Shown: positions 11,116 through 22,240 of the stretch, piece by piece
Position numbering within the stretch: position 1 is the first letter of the stretch
Layout of the letters: the number at the start of each line of letters is the position of its first letter
DNA from: Atherix ibis
Lineage: Eukaryota > Arthropoda > Insecta > Diptera > Athericidae
DNA: 64,000 nucleotides
Reading direction: 5' to 3'
Assembly: GCA_958298945.1 (NCBI GenBank)
Contig: OY282606.1
Span: 58,417,920-58,481,919 of the forward strand
Notes under the pieces: generated by a model
What the model saw: the letters and a program-made list of their open reading frames with translations, nothing else
The model's database searches: none
Told to the model about the DNA's origin: nothing
Made by a program: the position numbers and the translations under genes

Positions 11116-12129
11116 TAATTTTTTTTTATTTGACAACTGTCAGGTTTTGAAAGATATTTTAAAAGTATCGAAAAACCAATAGGTGACCCACAAAAGCTTC
11201 TACCAAGCAATTTTTTACCAGAATTGCATTCTGCATATAAACACATGTTGTTCTTTTCTTTAAAACTACATTATCGATACAAAAAAATTATTTTCAAATC
11301 CAATTATAGGGATTTGTTACTTATATATTAAATTATAATATATGAGTATATAATAATTCGATAGTTTATTTAAATAACAAAAATAACAATGTATTAAAAT
11401 TTGTTCACTACTAAAATATTTGAACAGCACATGTACCTGTTTAAAACTTATTGTTTTTTTAAATTATTTAATGTTTATTAACATTTACGTTTTATTATAT
11501 TAAATTGTTAAATCTTTTGGGCATTGCTTTAATTTTGTTTTATTACTATTATAACAGTTAAGTAGTTTTCAATATTTCCTTCGAATAAAATTTCATTTGC
11601 CTTCATTTTCTATCTAAAATGGTTCAACAACGTTAAGGTCAGGAGATTGTAGAGGAGTATTTATAACTTTTAGATAGTTAGTTATACAACAACCATAACT
11701 GAACATCTTGTGTTATCCTGATATATTTTTGTTCATAATTGTATCTATCCATATTTGCAATTTCAGCTTAATAAAATAGCCCTAAATAATCACCATGTGA
11801 ACAGCCCTAATAACCTCCAATTCAATTTATTCCAGTAAATAATTTGTTTTTATATTATATTTTATGCTTAATACTACTGAACAGTATACTATAATATTAA
11901 GTCTTAAGGCTATTATTTAAAGCTATTTCAATTTACTTATTTTTTGTAACTAATTATTTTAGATTTACACATATTTGTATATTATTGATGCGTAAGATGC
12001 TAAACATACACATATATATATATATCTAATGGTAAATTTAATGTGGAATGAAATTGTGAATTAATTAAAACTAAACTTAAAACTAATCTTAAAAACTAGA
12101 TAAAAAGTACCTTATAAATTAGAAACCAC

Positions 12130-13310
12130 TTAAACTAAGAAGGCACTTAGTTATTTGGCCTGGCTGTTTTGTCTACCCGTAATCCATTCTCCTGTTCTGG
12201 TGTTGTTCCAGTCGAAAAGTGATTCGTAATGCTCGTCAATAATCATGAGGGGTGTTGGATATACGAGACTATTTTTCGGTTGTTGTCTATTGTAATTTAA
12301 GGAAATATTCCTTATAATCTGATTTGGGTGTTCATTTATTTTATGTAGGTATTTTTTGGCAATTGTTAGCATATGCTGGGACAGTGGAAACATCGTCGCT
12401 TTCGTATAAAGATAATTGTTTGAGTAATACACGTATGTACCCTCATCGGTGAAAAATAGGTTTGTGCACTGTCTTAAAACTCTTTTCTCAAATTTTTCCA
12501 ACCTATTCACCTGGCCTTTTAGGATAGAAAACCATATGAGAGTATTGGTTTTTGAAATTAATTGTTTACTTTAGTATTAAGGGAGAGACGGAGTTTTCTT
12601 TTGATTGAAAAGGACAACCCGAGAAATGCTTTCAGTGCTTTATTCAGATTAGATTCAGCCTGTGTTTAGAACCTATAATGAGGAAACCCAACTGATACAT
12701 ATCATCATCATCTAGAATTTTTTCTATTCCCTCCCTTACCAATTTCGCAGCAATTCTAGGGTTTGCATGTATTGAGTATGCAAGAGTATCGTTCCCGTAG
12801 TAAATGCTCTTGCAACCACTAACAAAAGGAATACCGGCAATGAAAATCGTGTAGAGGACCGGAGATTGATCCTTGTGGAACCCTCCTTTTTAGAAGATAA
12901 AAAACCAACATTTAGTCACTGTGTTTTACTTTGAAATATCTATGAGTGAGAAATGATTTGTACATACTAAAGAGACTAAAATCTACCTCTATTTGCTAAG
13001 GTTTATACAAGAGCCCATCCCATCATACCGTGTCAAATGCTCTACTTATGTCTAGGCTATATATAATTGCCTTGGGTTATATGAGTATGAAGACCAAGAA
13101 GAGCATCCAAGGTTGAATGCGGTCTACGGAATCCAAACTGATTTGTTGGAATCATGTTTGAGTCTTCTAAATGGAGTAACAATCTATCGTGAAGAAATCT
13201 GTCTAAGATTTTACCGAGATTGGAAAATAGTGAAATTGGCATATGTTCTGAAATTTTTGATTTTGGTTTTTTGATAATAGTAATAACCTCCAAAAAAATG
13301 TTCATTTCTA
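12130..13310 (-). mobile_element. LINE (non-LTR retrotransposon) relic, reverse transcriptase and C-terminus
   Basis: On the minus strand, 13057-13305 reads SKISEHMPISLFSNLGKILD and NQFGFRRPHSTLDAL, the reverse-transcriptase fingers motifs (RPISLL...K.LE and FGFR..HST). Further on, broken by stops, come SPVLYTIFIAGIP and YGNDTLAYS, the latter in the position of the catalytic YADD box but with its first aspartate changed. The piece at 12151-12510 is the C-terminal region downstream of RT. The order and motifs fit a Jockey/I-type LINE; it is dead and lacks its 5' half. Confidence 0.75.
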
Positions 13311-13580
13311 TTTATACATTACTTTACGAATTTTAGTCTTGTCTTAATTGACTTTACCAATTACTTCCGTGTCCACTTTTTTTTAATATTTTAAATGTAG
13401 TTGCTTAAAGTTGTGACCACCGCATTTTAGATATTTTTTTGTTTGTTGTTTGCTATCATTTAAAGTAATATTAGCACTGAAATGTATATATGAAGTGGCA
13501 CGACACTAAAAGCCATTTGCGACAAGAGATAATGGGATAAGGGAATTAAATTATAATGTAAAGAAACGTGATTTTTTATT

Positions 13581-13645
13581 AGCGTGGAACCCACGACCCT
13601 TTGGATGGTATTCCAGTACCCTAACGACTGTACTACGAGTCTGGC
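13581..13645 (-). repeat. tRNA-like patch, possible SINE head
   Basis: The minus strand contains GTCGTGGGTTCCACGC, close to a T-arm/B-box, and TCGTAGTACAGTCGTTAGGG, close to a D-arm/A-box, with a GGTA/TACC stem in the anticodon position. The acceptor stem does not pair well and the length is short. I read it as a decayed tRNA gene or the head of a tRNA-derived SINE; it may be coincidence. Confidence 0.35.
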
Positions 13646-13664
13646 TGGGATCTTTTATATTTCA

Positions 13665-13767
13665 CATAATATAAAACGGATTTCAATTCCAGCTTAAACT
13701 TTTTAGCTGGAATTGAAATCCGTTTTATATTATGGATTTCAATTCCAGCTAAAAAATTTTATATTAT
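13665..13767. repeat. Perfect 30-bp palindrome with a third partial arm
   Basis: Bases 13665-13694 and 13705-13734 are exact reverse complements around a 10-base loop. A third copy of the core ggatttcaattccagct follows at 13734-13750. It may be the end of a small foldback transposon; no transposase is linked to it. Confidence 0.85.
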
Positions 13768-14524
13768 TTAACACCATAAACCGTTTTTTTGTGTGTTTAA
13801 TAGTTCTGAAATTTTCCGTACAAATTTATTTTAATTATTTTATTACCAAACTTTGTTTTTATAACATGTTTCAACTGTTCTGTAGAAAGCGAATTTTAGG
13901 CTACAATTATTTGTTGAATATATGAACTTGCATTTCATTAAAAAACAATCAGTTCCGTCTTATTACTTAAACACAAAAATTATTAATCCTTAATCTTTAT
14001 TTTGCGATCTCCACTTTTACTGTAATAACAAGACCATATTTTTGAGATGGCAGTCGCTATTAAATTTTTGTAACGAGTAATAAACAATTCATGACTGAAA
14101 GAAACGTTAAGGTCTCCATGGATTACACACATAATAGGTAGTATCGACGATTGTTCAGAGAATTTTCGATTAAAGGGATTAAGTTCGACAAGAACTAAAA
14201 AGTCTGCTTAACGATTAAAGTTCTATTCCATAAGTCCATAAGTAATATTCGAGTTATTGTGACGTGACATAAACTCAGCATATAAAGCTTTTAAGATATT
14301 GTGATAAGGAAGAATATACATGTTATAAATTGCCTGTATAAAAAGTAATATTTCGGAGAAATAATATTTTTTCAATCAAAAACATTTTTTCTCTTTTAAA
14401 AATAACTTTTTTGCAAAAATATTCATTTTGCATTATTTTTCTTTAAATTATGTCTGAGTTAATAAGAAATCAAAGTTTTTTTTGTAAATTTTGTTTTTAA
14501 ATGAAATTTTTAAATTTAAGTTAT

Positions 14525-14571
14525 TTTTATAATTAGATTTTTCAAAAAAAGTGAAAAATCTAATTATAAAA
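14525..14571. repeat. Perfect 20-bp hairpin near the AstA acceptor
   Basis: Arms at 14525-14544 (ttttataattagatttttca) and 14552-14571 are exact reverse complements with a 7-base loop. It lies about 215 bases before the AstA terminal exon. Confidence 0.85.
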
Positions 14572-14785
14572 TTTATTTAAATTTCAATATATTATTTTTT
14601 TTTCTTTTTTTGTTTACGAAACAATTAATAATTGCTAATTCAAAACAAGTTTTTTCAACTGTTACAATAATTTTTTTTTCTTTTGATTTTTTAAATTATA
14701 TAAAATAAATAAAATTAATTACATATTTTAATGTTACTATAATTTTTTATAAAAGAATATTATTTTAAAATCACTTAATTTGCAG

Positions 14786-14898
14786 ATATCAAAAGAGGAC
14801 GACCTTACAGTTTTGGACTTGGAAAAAGAAACGGGCCGACAGATGTTGATAGAAGATCGGGTTCTGAACGATATAATTTTGGATTAGGAAGACGTTGA
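14786..14898 (+). CDS. AstA: Allatostatin A precursor, terminal coding exon
   Basis: After TTTGCAG the exon completes the codon split at 9190 and reads DIKR-GRPYSFGLGKR, a short spacer NGPTDVDRR, then SGSERYNFGLGRR and TGA at 14896-14898. It supplies two more amidated peptides, GRPYSFGL-amide and SGSERYNFGL-amide, giving five in a 161-residue precursor (373 + 113 coding bases, frame preserved). Each is bounded by KR or RR processing sites. An AATAAA at 15016-15021 could serve for polyadenylation. The last peptide (SERYNFGL type) differs from the RPQPFNFGL-type last peptide I recall for Drosophila. Confidence 0.95.
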
Positions 14899-15015
14899 AG
14901 GATTATTACCACTTATTTGTAAATTTCGTTTTTGCCAAAATGTATATTTATTCGAGTGTCAAAATCTAAATGATCCAAATCCATACATTATTGTACTACC
15001 TTAATCGTTAATTAT

Positions 15016-15021
15016 AATAAA
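15016..15021 (+). terminator. Candidate AstA polyadenylation signal
   Basis: AATAAA lies 118 bases after the AstA stop codon, followed by further AATAAAT-like motifs within 40 bases. In such AT-rich DNA the motif is common, so the choice is tentative. Confidence 0.4.
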
Positions 15022-16345
15022 TGAAATAATAAATATTTTAAAAGAAATAAAATCTGTTGTTCGACTTAAAATTTATAAATAGCAAATATTATACACAAAA
15101 ATATCTTATATAAATGGTAAAATTTATTTATTTTTATTTTTAATTCAAAAACAGTTGTATATTATTTATTATATGTTTGTATATTGGAAATAAAATATAA
15201 TATTTTTGATTTATGCACACAATTTGCGTTTTCTTTATTTTGTTATATATATTTAACTTCTTATACATAAATAGTTACTTTAAATACACGCCTGACGTAT
15301 TTTTTTTAATATGAATTATTACAAAAGTAGTATTATGAATATTTTATATACATTTTATATATATATATATATATATGTACAGATGTTTTGCTGAATTTAA
15401 TAGGATCTGTATGAGTATTTTTCTGTGGTTAATTAAGCATATAAGTTTATTTAGTGCGTAAAGTATTTCAACGACAATTATTTGTTCTTATTTTATTTGC
15501 CATTAGAAGATATCTTTTTAAAATAATAAAAAATAAGTAAAACTAATTTACTGCATTTAATTTTCATTAAAATAAATACTATTTTCTTTAATTTATTTGT
15601 AAACAATATAATTTATACTCACATTTTTAAAACAAATTTTCCAATTACACTTTATTATATAGATTGCGCTATAAATTTAATTTTTACCCCTTATATTTTT
15701 TAATCAAATATTAGATATATATATATATAGATTTAATTTTTTAATAATCTATTATTTTTGGAATGTAAAAGCATGGAGTTAGATTATAAAGAATGAAAAA
15801 TAAATTAAAAGATCATACATTTCATTATTTTAGAAGCCAATAGTTTTAGCTTAATAAATTAACTCCTAAGCAGTATTTATTGATTAATTAGTTTAAAATT
15901 GAAACTTAATGATACCAAATAAAAATTTAAATAAAGTTTTATTTTTTCTACTTATATGGCAATAAACAATGAAAAAATAACTTTTTTATGTAATTTAATT
16001 TAATTAAAATATAGTGTTCAATAAATGTCAAGAAATATATGTAAGAAAATTCTTAAAATAATAATAAGAATTCTTAAAATATAAATAAATATATAAAAAT
16101 ACATATATATTAATACAGCATCATAACAAATATATACATAAATATAAATGAATGAATATATATATACAGATGAACATAAATTTATTTAATGTAAATTGCT
16201 ATTGTAATATTATTTAAGTTGAATAAGACTACAAGACAGAGATATATAATTAAAAATATATAATATGCAGTTTCCTTTATCAATTGCTTTGTAACAAAAA
16301 TATTCTTAACTCTAAGGGGTAGTAATATTACCTATTTTATAGTAG
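15022..16345. other. AT-rich intergenic stretch with TA microsatellites
   Basis: No gene is seen. TA runs occur near 15355-15376 and 15714-15729. The rest is simple AT-rich sequence. Confidence 0.6.
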
Positions 16346-17192
16346 TATAGGATCGTCCATCTAGCGGTTGCATTTTGAACCACTATTTATTTGAAGTACT
16401 TGAGTGTTAAATGTCATCACGAATTGACAGATTGTGAGTTCAAAGTCTGAATTTTACGTAATGGTAATCCATATGCTTGGAGGAAACTGGGAAATATTGA
16501 GAACTTACTTCCAAAGTGGTGAGTCTTCAACCCAAACTGTGAGAAATTTAAAAAAAAAAATGAGCAAAGATCGAATGCCATCACGTCAACTTGTGGACAA
16601 ATTCGTGAAGCGAGTCACCATGGAAAATTCGATGCATCCACAACGAGTCACGGTTTGGTGCGGATTTTGGACTACAGGCATCATTGGCCCGTTTTTCTTC
16701 GAAAACGATGAAGGAGCCGCCGTTACAGTCAATGGTGAGCGCTATCGTGGCATGCTCAACGGATTTTTGGTTCCAAAAGTTGAAAAGAATGGCATGGACA
16801 ACATTTGGTTTCAACAGGACGGGGCCACTTGCCACACAGCCAACGTAACAATCCAACTTTTGGGCACTGCTTTTTAAAACCGAATAATCAGCCGAAATTC
16901 TGATTTCAATTAGCCGCATCGGAGCTATGATTTGAGCCTGTTGAATTATTTTCTGTGGGGAGCCGTTAAGGATAAATGTTACGCAAGCCATCCAGAGACA
17001 ATTGAGGACTTGAAACACGAAATCAAAGTTGCCATTGAAGAGATACAGGCCCAGACAATCGAAAATGTACTGTAAAATTGGGTTGAGCGAATGGGGTACT
17101 GTAACGCCAGCCGTGGCAGTCTTTAAAAAAATATACACTAGTTTTTTTTTAATTACTTTTTAAAATGCAACTTTTAAATGGTCCACCCTGTA
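16346..17192 (+). mobile_element. Internally deleted mariner relic with imperfect inverted ends
   Basis: The left end tataggatcgtccat and the complement of the right end (ending tccaccctgta at 17192) form imperfect inverted repeats sharing GTTGCATTTT. Inside, 16434-16877 reads as a fusion: an N-terminal piece with FYVMVIHMLGGNW and PSRQLVDKFVKRV, then directly MHPQRVTVWCGFW, IIGPFFFEND and WFQQDGATCHTA, the transposase catalytic region with the second aspartate. The part between helix-turn-helix and catalytic core is missing. After a frameshift, YDLSLLNYFLWGAVKDKCYA and a C-terminal tail follow. It is inactive. Confidence 0.85.
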
Positions 17193-19080
17193 TTACCTAT
17201 TTGGATATAATGTTATGTTGATTTCCGTATATTTACTCTAATACTAATCATAGCGGTACCTTTCATCTTGTATAATTCCTTTTTCGATAAATTTAGTATA
17301 ATTATTCAATATTCATTTATTTGCACAATTTCAATTCATAGAGTACTACAAAATTGTAACTGTCAAAAGCAAGATTTATTTCCTTTCATATTTACAAAAG
17401 TTCAAATTTGATCGTAGAGCAGAATGGTTTTTAAGGCCAATAAATAAAAATTGAATTGCTATATTATTTACTTTCACAAAATACCACGGACAAAAATTAT
17501 ACAAATAAAAAATTTAAATAACCGTATATAAAGTAGTAATTTCATGGACTTCCTGAACAATCTAGCATAAAGATATTTAAAAAAAATTATACGCATTTAA
17601 AAACAATTTGCATGTTCTAATATCCCCAATATTTTTTATATGTATCATTATTTTTTTATCATTAACTTGAGTATGTTTGCATATAAGTCACGAGCCTACT
17701 TTAAACCAGATCACTTTTTAAATTTATGATTTTTTGATATTTTTCTGAGAACAAACCTATTTCCATTCTTATAGTATGGATATATCGTATCGACCACAGG
17801 TCGACTAAAATTTTTCCCAAGCAAAGTTTAAACAAATTCTGTGTCATTGGCAGTACCATAGAATTTAGAATAGATTCTTTGGTATGATCCTTTTGTGGGT
17901 GTACTTTTTATTTTGTTATAATAGAGCAGTCAACTTCTTAATATGAGAGACCTATTTTTCTTTATTCATACACATAACTCATCTTTAAAAAAAGTTGATT
18001 TTTAAAATCGATGAAATGAAGAAATTCAACTATTGATAAAATATATTGCTGACGAAAGTGCCTTATTTGATGACTCCTTGCTTTCATGCATAGTGACATG
18101 TTATATCGTTTATCCAAATGATAGTGTGATATGCAACGGTTATTTTCGATTATTTGAATGTATTTATTCGACTAAGCCGACAGACGAAACTCTTTCTCAA
18201 CAGTTTTCTTTAAGTAAAGCATCTTCACCACTGCTTAATTGTAAGCATTGATCGGACATTCGCCCTTAACATGAAAAGTACAATACAATCCTAGATAAGT
18301 AAAGGCCGCTGCTAGTAAGAATAAGGAAAAGCATCATAATTATCAGATATTCGAATATGTAGTATAGAAAATATAGTATACTTATGTAATAACTATCATT
18401 ACAAATTTGCTTCGTGATTTAATACGTTGACTATATTTGTTTTGTGGTTTGGTTCATAAAATTATATTTAAAGCAAAATAAATAATTTGGGCTAACATTT
18501 TGATGACTCCAACGTGATCATAGCATAGACGGTAGACGGTATTAATCATACGGTAGACATTATTGTATTATAGACATAATCGTACCATAGACGTGGTCGT
18601 ACCGTAAATCATATGATATTGTGTATGTAAAATATTTGAAATATTATTAAATTATGCCAGCTTTTTTCTAGTATCTTCGACATAATACAAACTCTCGGGC
18701 ATTTAGTAAAGATAAGTGTTATTGATTGTGTTACTTGTATTTACCAAGAACTCTTGAATCTTTCAATCGTGCCACAACAGGTTTTATTTTCTTTTTACAT
18801 ATTATTACTTTTATTATTACCTACGAAGAGAAAAAACATTATGACAGTTGCTCCATGGCTACAGGAACAAAAATGTACAACAAAATTCAAATGGATGCTT
18901 CTAGAGTACAATCTAACACCTCGTTTCCAGTAGCAGTCCGTGTACCATCTCATTCAGTTTAAACACTAGAATCCCCATCATCGTCACCTATCTCTCTTCC
19001 ATCTATTTCACCGTCACCACTATCCCCATCCCTACCCAAACAATTGCCACTTCCTTCACATATCTAAAACAAGGATTTGT
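17193..19080. other. AT-rich intergenic stretch, no gene recognised
   Basis: No coding exon with recognisable motifs is seen. Around 18525-18605 there are loose tandem repeats of a gacggta/atagac-type unit. Short open stretches at 18033-18251 and 18726-18962 have no family resemblance I can name. Confidence 0.5.
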
Positions 19081-19089
19081 CTTTTTGCA

Positions 19090-20400
19090 AACATCAAATT
19101 GTTCAAAATTAATAACGACAAAAGAGGTGATGTATCTCTCCATCTCCTTCTCAAAAATCTAAGTTCTAAGTTTCCACAAATTTTTGTATACCGTATATTG
19201 AATACAGACTACCTTTTTTATTTGCGAATTTGCAAGGTCTAGTTAGCCAGTTACTCGAAAATACCATCATCATCGGAGATTTTAACGCACATAAAAAAGT
19301 GTTCTCTCAAAGAAACTGTTGGCATGGAAAAATTTTCGAGAAATGGCTCAATTCGACTAACTTTATTCATATTTTATTAAACAATAGTACCCGACTTTCT
19401 TTTCAAAAAGAGAAACTAACTTCATCCTCGATCTTCCCTTTATTCCTACAAGGATATTTGGTCTATTTTCATACTTCATAGAGAACCAGGCAAACTGCGA
19501 TAGGTTTAGATCTGAGGTCGCTATGATCATGGACACTTCACCATTGGAATTGCCTGTTAACCAGGAAGCGAGAAAAGTAGTCGATATGTTCAAGCGTGCA
19601 GCTACTGAATGCATACCGTCTTCGTCCGGTGCATTAAGACACCGATTAGTGTAGTACAAACAGAAAACTGCTATGTTAAGACGTGAGAGAAATTTGCCCT
19701 AGAAGAAATACTACCGCTTTGACAGTACGACCAACCTTCTCAAGTTGAGACTTTAAACTGCCAAAGTCAAAAAGGCAGTAAGACAAGCTAAGCAGACAGC
19801 TTGGAATGACTTTACTTCCACCATTGACACGGTCCTCATCGAAGGAAGTATTTAGAGTCAAAAGAATGGAATTAATCTATCGATTAAGACTGAGCATGTG
19901 ATTATAACCGACTTTCCTTCTATAATTGAGAAACTCACAACAGCTTGGGCATTTTTCTCCTCAGACAATCATCTCATTGTTGAATGTCGTATAGACAAAA
20001 ATTCTTCGCGGAAAACCTCCAGCCAATTCCATTTTCTTCCACATTTACCCTAAAACAGCCAATATTCCTTACAAAGTTCAAGTTCTTTTGAAACTATTTC
20101 AAGGAACCTATATTCTACAGTAGAATTGTCAATCTCTTTAATCATATACTGAAAGCATCGAGAGTCCAAATATTTGGAAAGTGTCTGTTACTGTTCCTAT
20201 ACCAAAACAGCAACTTTCGCGTTCTTCGGCTGACAATTACAGTTCTCTGTTGCCTTGCATGTCCAAGATTCTGGAAAAGATACTGGCAATTAGACTTAAC
20301 CAGATTCTTCCTAAAAAGCTCAACCCCACCAACATGCCTATAGGTCAGGCAGGAGGACTCTGACTATGCTTCTGGATCTACAACACGCTATGCATGATTG
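19090..20400 (+). mobile_element. LINE relic with endonuclease and reverse transcriptase pieces
   Basis: Near 19255 the plus strand reads IIIGDFNAHKKVFSQRN, the apurinic endonuclease GDFNAHH-type motif of Jockey/R1/I-group LINEs. At about 20160-20360 comes PNIWKVSVTVPIPKQQ and ADNYSSLLPCMSKILEKILA, the beginning of the reverse transcriptase. Many stops and frameshifts lie between. The order EN then RT fits one decayed element; its ends were not found. Confidence 0.7.
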
Positions 20401-20700
20401 CTACAAACGTAGATTATGTAAGCTGCTTATTTTTAGTGGAAGTAAAGTTATTCGTTAACTAGAAGTAGTTCCTATCCTCCATACTAACTATTATCTCTTC
20501 TTTCAGAAGTTCCTAGTTGTGGATATATTGTAATTTGGTATTAGAGATCTCCCTCCAATTTGGGATTAGATAAATACCTTAAATATAAGTAAAATATAAA
20601 TTGGCATTTTTTAAAGGTGTTCAAAACTAGAGATATTTGAGTAGAGCATTCGACCGGAGGCACAAATCGAACATAACCTATAACCTATAACAAATGACCC

Positions 20701-20844
20701 CAAGCGGTCCAAGCTCAAGCGGCACGGAACACAATTTATCAGAAATTGTTTCCAAAGGAAATTATCGGAAAAATTGCATCAGACAATATACTCGTAACAG
20801 CGAAAAATTTGTGCAATAAATTCCGACGCTATGCTCAATGATAA
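20701..20844 (+). other. Unrecognised codon-like stretch ended by two stops
   Basis: Starting at CAA 20701 the plus strand reads QAVQAQAARNTIYQKLFPKE and continues IIGKIASDNILVTAKNLCNK up to TGA TAA at 20839-20844. There is no ATG start and no splice site could be fixed. The composition is protein-like rather than AT-rich noise. It lies immediately beside the breakpoint of asp relic Z. It could be an exon of an unknown gene or a piece of a mobile element; I do not recognise it. Confidence 0.3.
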
Positions 20845-20890
20845 TGATGCTACAGCGGGTGATGCTGCCTTGTCGCGCAGTACTCCACCC

Positions 20891-21055
20891 GAAAATGAGG
20901 CCAAAACCACAATTGTCGGTTCTCGATTTTCATTCTATCGATTTATCTTCTTTTATTTCGGAGTAACACTCACCTACAATATAAAAAAATTAATAAAAAT
21001 AGTGTACAAATTGGCATATCTTATTTGCTATAGTTTATACTTCAAAAGCACTCAA
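20891..21055 (-). pseudogene. asp: asp relic Z: decayed exon 1 and part of exon 2
   Basis: On the minus strand, 21041-21055 reads TTG AGT GCT TTT GAA, the five-codon asp exon 1 with its start ATG changed to TTG. Past an intron like that of the other copies, the exon 2 start (VSVTP) appears but is followed by two in-frame stops, then NENREPTIVVLA. Similarity ends at about 20891 in mid-exon. It is clearly more diverged than copies A-D, so it is an older fragment. It lies before copy A in the same orientation. Confidence 0.85.
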
Positions 21056-21241
21056 CGCTCACAAGATTTTGACATGAACTATATGAAATTCAAATATTAC
21101 AAAACATGAATTAGAATGATAATAAGTCTACTATGAATTAGATCGATAATAAGCCTACTAATTAATACAAAATAATTATATTTATACACGCGCAATGAGA
21201 ATTTATTGAGGGCACGTTATTGTTTCAAAATAATATGCAGA

Positions 21242-21483
21242 TCAAGTAAAGAAGCCAAACCAACGGTTGATTTTGAAGTTGAATGCTGAAGTGTCATATT
21301 GTAGGTTAGCTAATTGAGCGGAATTAAAATTGAACGATTTTACTATTTTTAATTCATTACAATTTTTGATTTGTTCGGGACCATAAACACCATTCACAGT
21401 TTCATCCGTCTGGCCTCCATTTTCGCCTTTATCAAAGCAAAATTGTAAAAACATACCGAATTTTCTCTTTGTTAACTTCCATC
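21242..21483 (-). mobile_element. Mariner transposase N-terminal fragment (spacer unit 1)
   Basis: From an ATG at 21481-21483 the minus strand reads MEVNKEKIRY, then after a one-base frameshift LQFCFDKGENGGQTDETVNG and VYG, matching the start of mariner transposases. The downstream part is not transposase-like. The same relic is present at 33889-34107 (+) and 47930-48170 (-). Confidence 0.65.
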
Positions 21484-21834
21484 TTTTACACCCTATAACT
21501 TATAACTGAACAGACAATCAAAAAACTCCAAAAGATTTTTTTTAGTACGGACTGTCACTTTTCCAACGAGCACAAGTCTCAACTTGTTTGATCAATACTT
21601 TACGAGATGTATATCACTACTAGCGAAAATATAATGTATTTCTTTTTCCCAAACTATTACTAATGGTGTAATCTCGATTTTGATGAACTGCTCAATAGTA
21701 AACTGAATATAATTTGGATAGCATTGAAGAAACTGTAAAAGGGATCCGTCGTAAATAGTTAACTGTCTACACTTTTTGAGAGGTAAAAGGAGAAAGTTCC
21801 AACGCTCTAAATGTAAGCCCAGAAGAATATGTTA

Positions 21835-22240
21835 ATAAATAAAAAAGCACCTGGGGCCTGATGCTATAGCTGCTATACCAAAGTTTCTCTTAAAGCAGCA
21901 ATTGCGTTATGTAAAATGATATTTTTGGATATGTTTAATAAAGGCCCGCATCAGTAAAATTTGCCTGAACACTACAAGATGCAATGCCTTGCATTACTTA
22001 CAAAAAGAAAAAGCCACCTAAATACGATTTGTCCTACCGACCAATTTGTCTTTTTGATATGACCGGAAAAATCTTCAAGCGTATATTGAGCGACCGATTA
22101 TACGATTACCGGAAAAATCTTCAAGCGTATATTTTTTGATCAATTTGAGGAATACACCGAAGGAGAGAGGAGGTTATGCAGAAGAGAATGTGATTTCAGA
22201 AAAGCACGCTCCACTTTAAATGTAATTGGAATTTATATAA
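21835..22240 (+). mobile_element. LINE reverse-transcriptase fragment (spacer unit 1)
   Basis: The plus strand reads NKKAPGPDAIAAIPKFLLKA, later KPPKYDLSYRPICLFDMTGK with IFKRILSDRLYDY, then after a short internal repeat CDFRKARSTLNVIG. These are the fingers motifs of R1/I-group LINE reverse transcriptases. A 31-base piece (gattaccggaaaaatcttca and on) is repeated locally near 22105-22130. Copies lie at about 33140-33545 (-) and 48520-48925 (+). Confidence 0.7.

Larger units (their letters stand above)
9191..14785 (+). other. AstA intron, 5.6 kb, loaded with transposon relics
   Basis: The donor GTAGGA (9191) and the acceptor TTTGCAG (ending 14785) join two AstA exons in phase 1: the split codon becomes GAT and the reading continues through DIKR-GRPYSFGLGKR. 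The intron contains mariner pieces (9467-10354 and about 10995-11115), a LINE relic (about 12130-13310), a tRNA-like patch (13581-13645) and perfect hairpins (13665-13734, 14525-14571). The remainder is AT-rich sequence. Confidence 0.85.

Noticed and set aside
13581..13645. Functional tRNA gene
   Set aside because: The acceptor stem does not pair and the length is short; kept only as a tRNA-like relic.
16326..17202. Identical 12-mer tattacctattt on both sides of the mariner relic as a target duplication
   Set aside because: Mariner duplicates only TA, and the left copy is separated from the inverted repeat by about eight bases; probably chance in AT-rich DNA.
18525..18605. CRISPR-like or regulatory tandem repeat
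   Set aside because: The units are short, irregular and diverged; a eukaryotic AT-rich context gives no support.
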